Assembly (NCBI GenBank): GCA_026990725.1
Contig: JALXCX010000419.1
Span: 1 to 10,893 of the forward strand
DNA: 10,893 nt
Direction of reading: 5' to 3'
DNA from: Desulfobulbaceae bacterium
Lineage (GTDB): Bacteria; Desulfobacterota; Desulfobulbia; Desulfobulbales; Desulfobulbaceae
Below the pieces are notes generated by a model. That model was not told the origin of the DNA and did no database searches. It worked only from the letters and a program-made list of their open reading frames with translations. Position 1 is the stretch's first letter. Every line of letters starts with the position of its first letter. Made by a program: the position numbers and the translations under genes. Positions 6,393 through 10,893 of this stretch are shown here, piece by piece.

Positions 6393-7076
6393 ATGTATAA
6401 CGTCATCGTCCTGGCGACAAACAATCAAAACAAAGTCAAAGAATTTCAACAAATGGTCAAGGACTTCCCCGTGACAGTCAAGTGTCTGAAAGACTATGGC
6501 CCTCTTCCCGGAGTGGTCGAAGATGGTGAAACATTTGATGATAACGCATACAAAAAAGCTCTGCACTATGCCAAAGTTCTGGGTATACCAGCTCTTGCCG
6601 ATGATTCCGGGCTTGTGGTAGACGCCCTTGACGGAGCTCCGGGAGTCTACTCGGCCCGATATTCCGGTGAGAAGGCCACAGACTGGGACAACTGTGAAAA
6701 ACTGCTCAAGGAAATGGAAGGCCAGGAAAACCGCTCAGCACATTTTCAATGCGTGCTCTCACTGGCTACTCCCGCAGGTCCTGCCCTGACCTGGGAAGGG
6801 CGATGTGATGGAAAAATAACTACAGAACGCAAAGGCGAATCCGGATTTGGCTACGACCCGGTCTTCTATTACGAAGAATTTGCCAAAACCTTTGCCGAGC
6901 TTTCCATGGAAGAAAAAAGCAAGGTGAGCCACCGCGGCAAAGCTATGAAAGAACTTGCCGGGGAATTTGACAAGGTAATGGTCTGGCTTCGTCAACGCAT
7001 GGAAGAGATTAAACCGCCAAAAGCCGATCATTCAGAATTTGAACATAACGACTGGTCTCAGGAAAAAATGGTATAG
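6393..7076 (+). CDS. rdgB: XTP/dITP diphosphatase (RdgB/HAM1 family)
   Basis: This enzyme hydrolyses dITP, dXTP and ITP to monophosphates and pyrophosphate, keeping deaminated purines out of DNA and RNA. The 227-residue protein has the whole family pattern: ATNNQNKVKEF (8-18) for the triphosphate, ETFDDNAYKKA (46-56), LADDSGLVVDALDGAPGVYS from residue 68 with the catalytic acidic residues, GFGYDPVF (151-158) and SHRGKA (179-184). AGGA lies about eight bases before the ATG. The family is normally about 195-205 residues, and here an extra charged tail of about 25 residues (from about 204) follows. It is 70 bases downstream of queH, and its stop lies 27 bases from the stop of the convergent DUF188 gene. 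It could be a separate transcript or the end of the activator-queH unit. Confidence 0.95.
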   Translation: MYNVIVLATNNQNKVKEFQQMVKDFPVTVKCLKDYGPLPGVVEDGETFDDNAYKKALHYAKVLGIPALADDSGLVVDALDGAPGVYSARYSGEKATDWDNCEKLLKEMEGQENRSAHFQCVLSLATPAGPALTWEGRCDGKITTERKGESGFGYDPVFYYEEFAKTFAELSMEEKSKVSHRGKAMKELAGEFDKVMVWLRQRMEEIKPPKADHSEFEHNDWSQEKMV

Positions 7077-7103
7077 GTGCAACTGGCAGGGCAGGGTGGC
7101 AAT

Positions 7104-7575
7104 CTATCCTGCAGCTGATCGAGTTGATTGAACCCATCTGGTGAGCTGTTGATCCAGTTGGTTGGCAAAATCCTGACGATTTAACCGGGTGAGGGCAGGG
7201 AGGCCGCCAGTCTTTATACCGTCGGCCCGTAAGGAGTCCATAAAGTTCCTCATAGCAAGTTGACTGTGTATTGTCTCCTTGGTATAGAGTTCTCCTCTTG
7301 GATTAAGGGGCCAGGGCTCCTTTGGCTATCACCCTGGCCGCAAGCGGTATGTCCCCTGTGACGACAAGATCACTTGCCTTTACCTTCTGGACAATTGTAT
7401 TGTCGGCTTCATCCGGCCCTGCTGGAACCTGAATAAAACGGATACCCGGAGCAACAGGTATCCGCACCCTCCTGTTGGCAACAAGAATGAGCTGTACACC
7501 TGTTCGTTCAGAGGCCCTGAACAGAACATCTTTAATCACAACAGGGCAGGAATCGGCATCTACCCATATTTTCAT
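7104..7575 (-). pseudogene. YaiI/YqxD family (DUF188) protein, frameshifted
   Basis: The DUF188 (YaiI/YqxD) family is a small PIN-like nuclease-fold family of about 150 residues with no settled function. The minus-strand frame starts MKIWVDADSCPVVIKDVLFR and continues normally through DEADNTIVQKVK and VVTGDIPLAARVI to residue 90, then hits TAA at 7305-7303. The family sequence resumes at once in the next frame: LNPRGELYT, then MRNFMDSLRADGIKTGG, then LNRQDFANQLDQQL, ending at TAG 7106-7104. Dropping one base from the GGGG run at 7307-7310 (CCCC on the coding strand) restores a single 156-residue protein of normal length. This is a one-base insertion, either a sequencing or assembly error, or a young pseudogene. 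Its ATG overlaps the lipoprotein stop as ATGA, so it is the last gene of the minus-strand group. Confidence 0.9.
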
Positions 7576-8642
7576 ATCTTGCCGGTATATTCAAACCGTG
7601 CCAGCACGTTGCGGTCACGATCACGAAACTCCAGAATATTCCCCACGATATGATAACCATCTGTAGCCGAAAGAACCTTGAAAAAATTAAACTCAAGGTC
7701 CATACAGTCAACACAGGCCATGCGGGTGCCCACCCGTTTATTAAAAAGAAACACGTCACCAAGCATAAAATAGGTGCCGGAAAAATGGTTACACCCACCA
7801 AAACCTTTGACTCGTCTCCCCTTTTTCATAAGGGCAATATATGGCCTGTTCTGTCCCTTACGCAACGTTACAGGCTTTCCCATAATCTCCTGTAGGGACC
7901 AGTTGCTCTCTGTTAAAGAAAGGGTGTCTTTCTTTATTCCGTCGCATCCAAGGCCCGGGCTGATCTCGTTAAAACGCACCGGAAGCACTGACTGGCCTTC
8001 TCCGGCGAGAGAAGAAACAAAACGGCCTTGCAAGCGAACCAACAGAGGTTCGTCCTGAGCATGGGGTGTATTTTTATAGCCTTGTTCAAGGCTCTGATAC
8101 TGGGCTTCTCTGTCCAGAGGGAAAGTTTTTCCGGTCAGGCACTCTGTCAATGTTGCCCCATCACCATCCAGCCTGTACATGCCCTGTAATGGTACCGTGT
8201 CAGTAAAATCGCTTCTTTCAGTGCTCTGCTTCAATTCCCTGTTTTCGCCAACAACAAGACCACCTGATTCCGAGAGCAGCTTTATTGTCTGAGGTGATGT
8301 GATAACAAAAGATTTCCTCTTTTTACCATAGGAGATAAGTTGGATGGCGTTTTCTTTTGACTCGTATTTCCAGATACCAAACTCTGCCCTGACATCATCT
8401 TCCATGGCCTCTTTCTTAATGGTGGAAACATGAAGAAGGTAGTGACCATCAGGGTGCAGGGATAAAAAAACTGTACGGTTTGAGCAGTCCTGACAGGGAA
8501 GATCCGCTGAATAAACGGCAGGCAGGGGCAGGGGATAGACAACTCCGGACGCATCAGTTACCTTAACGTGCTGCTGACCTGCACAGCCAAAAAGAAGAAA
8601 AAATAGCAACAAAAACAAAACATTAAATACTCGCACAATCAT
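7572..8642 (-). CDS. NlpE N-terminal-like and META domain lipoprotein
   Basis: A 356-residue predicted lipoprotein. A hydrophobic signal ends in the lipobox LFGC with the lipidated cysteine at residue 20. Residues about 38-140 resemble the NlpE N-terminal domain, including PAVYSADLPCQDC with the CxxC at 50-53 (E. coli NlpE relays copper and adhesion stress to Cpx). The middle part (about 150-235, ECLTGKTFPLD, DEPLLVRLQGRF) resembles the second module often joined to NlpE domains. Residues about 245-355 form a META/HslJ-like domain (NWSLQEIMGKPV, then GGCNHFSGTY, then GTRMACVDCMDLE). Role: envelope stress or adhesion sensing is possible, not shown. GAGGA abuts the ATG at 8642, while the in-frame GTG at 8636 has it at a good six-base distance and may be the true start. 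gpsA ends 34 bases upstream. Confidence 0.85.
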   Translation of the reverse strand: MIVRVFNVLFLLLFFLLFGCAGQQHVKVTDASGVVYPLPLPAVYSADLPCQDCSNRTVFLSLHPDGHYLLHVSTIKKEAMEDDVRAEFGIWKYESKENAIQLISYGKKRKSFVITSPQTIKLLSESGGLVVGENRELKQSTERSDFTDTVPLQGMYRLDGDGATLTECLTGKTFPLDREAQYQSLEQGYKNTPHAQDEPLLVRLQGRFVSSLAGEGQSVLPVRFNEISPGLGCDGIKKDTLSLTESNWSLQEIMGKPVTLRKGQNRPYIALMKKGRRVKGFGGCNHFSGTYFMLGDVFLFNKRVGTRMACVDCMDLEFNFFKVLSATDGYHIVGNILEFRDRDRNVLARFEYTGKI

Positions 8643-8676
8643 TCCTCATAAAAATTTCCAGCAATCAGACTAAAAT

Positions 8677-9717
8677 TTAGCAGCCCACCTCGCCGCACAG
8701 TTCTTCTTTCAGACGACGCTGAAACAAATCCTGAACAGCTGCACGACTGTCTTTATCTTTATACAACACCTGGTATGTCTGCTCTAAAATGGGCATTTCC
8801 ACCCCAAGAGCTGCGGCCAGATTAAAACATGATTTTGTCGTCTTAACCCCTTCGGCCACCATGGTCATCTCGGCAAGAGCCTGGCTAAGAGTTCGTCCTT
8901 CACCAAGTTTCAGGCCAACAGTACGGTTACGACTCAGGCTGCCCGTGCAGGTCAGCACGAGATCGCCCATGCCACCAAGACCGGAAAAGGTAAGCGGGTT
9001 AGCCCCCAGGGTGACTCCAAGCCGAGTAATTTCGGCAAGCCCCCGGGTAATAAGAGCCGCACGGGTGTTAAGGCCAAAGCCCAGACCATCAGAAATTCCT
9101 GCAGCTATGGCGATAACATTTTTCATGGCTGCAGATATCTCCAGACCTATAATATCTGTGCTGGTATAGACCCTGAAAAAATCCGTTGAAAAAAGGTGCT
9201 GCACGGCCTCTGCTGATGGTTTATCACGAAAACCTATGGTGACGGCTGTAGGTTGCCCGGTTGACACCTCATCGGCGAAACTGGGCCCACTGAGTACACC
9301 AACATGCATACTCTGCGATTTCCCGACACGCTCAAGCTCACTTTCCATGATCTGACACATGGTCTGCCGACTACCTATCTCAATGCCTTTAACAGCTGAA
9401 ACAAGGTATGTGCCATCTTTCAGGTGCGGAATAAGCGAGGTGAACACCTCTCGGTAACCATGGGAAGGGACAACCATGACTACGCACTGGCACTCTGATA
9501 TTTCCGTAATGTTTTCAACAGGATGTAAGGTTTCAGGCAGGGCAGCGCCAGGGAGATATTTACGATTTTCCCGATCACGCCGCAACGCGTCAATGTGGGC
9601 AGGATCATGCCCCCAGAGAAGTACCTCTTCGCCTTTATCGGCAAGGAGTTTTGCCAGCGCGGTTCCCCAGCTTCCAGCCCCGATTACCGCTGTTTTACTG
9701 ATCGCTTTGACCACCAT
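8677..9717 (-). CDS. gpsA: Glycerol-3-phosphate dehydrogenase [NAD(P)+]
   Basis: GpsA reduces dihydroxyacetone phosphate to sn-glycerol 3-phosphate, the backbone for phospholipid synthesis, in the cytoplasm. The 346-residue protein has the N-terminal Rossmann motif GAGSWG (13-18), then VSAVKGIE, LSGPSFADEV and the strongly conserved SAAMKNVIAIAAGISDGLGF segment with the substrate-binding lysine, followed by NTRAALITRG and FSGLGGMGDLVLTCTG. The length is normal. The ATG at 9717 has GGGGAG about four bases upstream; an extended frame further upstream runs through gyrA coding sequence and is not used. The first 23 bases overlap the 3' end of gyrA, so gpsA is probably translated from the gyrA transcript. 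The lipoprotein gene follows 34 bases after its stop. Confidence 0.97.
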   Translation of the reverse strand: MVVKAISKTAVIGAGSWGTALAKLLADKGEEVLLWGHDPAHIDALRRDRENRKYLPGAALPETLHPVENITEISECQCVVMVVPSHGYREVFTSLIPHLKDGTYLVSAVKGIEIGSRQTMCQIMESELERVGKSQSMHVGVLSGPSFADEVSTGQPTAVTIGFRDKPSAEAVQHLFSTDFFRVYTSTDIIGLEISAAMKNVIAIAAGISDGLGFGLNTRAALITRGLAEITRLGVTLGANPLTFSGLGGMGDLVLTCTGSLSRNRTVGLKLGEGRTLSQALAEMTMVAEGVKTTKSCFNLAAALGVEMPILEQTYQVLYKDKDSRAAVQDLFQRRLKEELCGEVGC

Positions 9718-10893
9718 CGTTCTCCCCGGATTCCTCAGCCTCCTCGTCAACGTCTGCGCCGCGGGCCAGCATGGACATGCCAACAACTTTTTCTTCCTCG
9801 TTGAGATTTATCAGCCGGACCCCCTGGGTATTCCGGCCAATAACACGAATGGTATCCATCGGCATCCGTATCACTTTTCCAGAGTTGGCAATGAGCATAA
9901 CCTGGTCCTCATCCACAACCTGCAAAGCACCTACAACCCGTCCGTTACGTTCACTGGTCTTGATGGCAAAAATACCTTTACCACCACGTTTTTGTAATCT
10001 GTAATCTGCTACGGTTGTGCGTTTTCCATAGCCGTTCTCAGTGACGGTGAGGATAGAATCATCATTCTTGAGTACAACAGCGCCAACAACTTCATCGTTC
10101 TCGGCAAGATTCATACCTTTAACACCGGCGGCAAGGCGCCCCATAACCCGGACATCAGATTCATGAAAGTGGATGGAAAGGCCGTTTTTGGTCACAAGAA
10201 AAACCTCATCATCACCAGATGTAATGGCCGCACAGAGAATTTCGTCATCCTCTTTAATTGTTAAACCATATTTCCCTTTGCGTAACGGTCGTTTGTATTC
10301 GGCAATACTGGTTTTTTTGACCCGTCCTTTTTTAGTAACCGTTAAGATAGATTTGCTCTCATCGGCATTGGCAAGATCTACAATAGGAAGAATTGCCGCC
10401 ATTTTTTCTTCTTCACCAAGCTCAAGCAGGTTAACGACAGCCTTGCCGCGGGCTGTTCTCCCGGCAAGGGGCAGTTCGTAAACTTTTCGCCAGAAGACCC
10501 GGGCTTTATTGGTAAAAAAGAGGAACGTATCAAGAGTTGAGGCCGTGTAAAGATCGGTGACAAAATCATCCTCAACAGTTGTCATACCCTTTACGCCCTT
10601 TCCTCCACGACGCTGGGAACGATACAAAGAGAGCTGATTGCGCTTAATATAACCGGTGTGGGAAACAGTCACCACCATCTCCTCGGGGGTGATCATATCT
10701 TCAGGAAGAATTTCATCCGGCGCGTCAATAATTTCTGTTCGCCGTTCATCGCCATACTGCTCACTAATTTTTTCAAACTCGTCCCGAACGATCTGCATAA
10801 CCATGGCGTCATCACCAAGCACCTGTTTCAGCCAGGCAATTTTCTCCATGATTTCATTATATTCCTTGATTATTTTATCACGCTCAAGCCCTG
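9695..10893 (-). CDS. gyrA: DNA gyrase subunit A, C-terminal part (runs off the right edge)
   Basis: GyrA is the breakage-reunion subunit of DNA gyrase (with GyrB) and introduces negative supercoils. The window holds the last 398 codons of about 800-850. The open frame continues upstream to the window edge (GLERDKIIKEYNEIMEKI), the end of the N-terminal coiled-coil region, so the internal ATG at 10849 is not the start. The rest is the DNA-wrapping beta-pinwheel: the GyrA box QRRGGKG (10615-10595) separates gyrase from topoisomerase IV ParC, and blade repeats follow (GRTARGKAV, RPLRKGKYG, GRLAAGVKGM, QKRGGKGIF, GRNTQGVRL). The protein ends in an acidic tail (DVDEEAEESGENDGG) typical of gyrases that regulate wrapping. 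The TAA at 9697-9695 lies inside gpsA. Confidence 0.96.
   Translation of the reverse strand, partial: GLERDKIIKEYNEIMEKIAWLKQVLGDDAMVMQIVRDEFEKISEQYGDERRTEIIDAPDEILPEDMITPEEMVVTVSHTGYIKRNQLSLYRSQRRGGKGVKGMTTVEDDFVTDLYTASTLDTFLFFTNKARVFWRKVYELPLAGRTARGKAVVNLLELGEEEKMAAILPIVDLANADESKSILTVTKKGRVKKTSIAEYKRPLRKGKYGLTIKEDDEILCAAITSGDDEVFLVTKNGLSIHFHESDVRVMGRLAAGVKGMNLAENDEVVGAVVLKNDDSILTVTENGYGKRTTVADYRLQKRGGKGIFAIKTSERNGRVVGALQVVDEDQVMLIANSGKVIRMPMDTIRVIGRNTQGVRLINLNEEEKVVGMSMLARGADVDEEAEESGENDGGQSDQ

Noticed and set aside
7085..7099. Four G-runs (2, 3, 3, 2) just after rdgB as a possible G-quadruplex
   Set aside because: Only two quartets could form, and nothing in the context supports a role; it lies between two convergent stops.
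7077..7302. Apparent 226-base non-coding gap after rdgB
   Set aside because: From 7104 it is the second half of the frameshifted DUF188 gene, so only 27 bases are truly intergenic; no terminator with a T tract was seen there.
8789..9169. Open frame antisense to gpsA
   Set aside because: Its composition (Arg, Ser and Pro rich) is typical of a shadow frame opposite a conserved gene.
9718..9786. N-terminal extension of gpsA by 23 residues
   Set aside because: The extra residues lie in gyrA coding sequence in another frame, do not resemble the family, and the ATG at 9717 has a good ribosome site.

Overview
This window reads as an ordinary chromosomal segment of a Gram-negative, probably anaerobic bacterium. 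The protein styles (a NapH-like membrane iron-sulfur protein, a NifA-like activator, QueH, and chromosomal ParA/ParB with a perfect parS) fit Desulfobacterota, perhaps the Desulfobulbales sulfate reducers. That placement is inference from family resemblance, not a search. The parS site and complete parAB pair suggest it lies in the origin-proximal part of the chromosome.

Layout. (1) 1-254, minus strand: the N-terminal 84 codons of L-aspartate oxidase (nadB). (2) 255-367: a divergent intergenic region with a perfect parS palindrome and a sigma70-type promoter for parA. (3) 368-3855, plus strand: six tightly packed genes, namely parA, parB, an MTH1187/DUF77 thiamine-binding-like protein, a 50-residue membrane CxxC microprotein, a NapH-like polytopic ferredoxin, and a small exported basic SH3b protein. 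(4) 3871-4133, minus strand: two tandem serine tRNA genes (UGA then GCU anticodons) with their own promoter and an intrinsic terminator. (5) 4158-7076, plus strand: a NifA-type sigma54 activator, queH and rdgB. (6) 7104-10893, minus strand, converging on the previous block: the C-terminal part of gyrA, gpsA, an NlpE/META-type lipoprotein, and a YaiI/YqxD (DUF188) gene broken by a one-base frameshift.

How the genes work together. ParA, ParB and parS form the chromosome segregation and origin-positioning system, and parS sits just upstream of the parA promoter and inside the nadB leader. Four genes follow parB with gaps or overlaps of only a few bases. The CxxC microprotein and the NapH-like protein look like one membrane redox unit, and this is the least understood part of the window. 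QueH (queuosine), RdgB (removal of non-canonical purine nucleotides) and the tRNA-Ser genes are housekeeping. On the other strand gyrA overlaps gpsA by 23 bases, gpsA is 34 bases from the lipoprotein, and the lipoprotein overlaps the DUF188 gene by 4 bases, so all four may share one transcript.

There is no sign of insertion sequences, prophage, CRISPR or defence islands. The items most worth a second look are the CxxC/NapH pair behind parAB, the frameshifted DUF188 gene, the parS/promoter arrangement, and the NifA-like regulator with no nif genes in sight.
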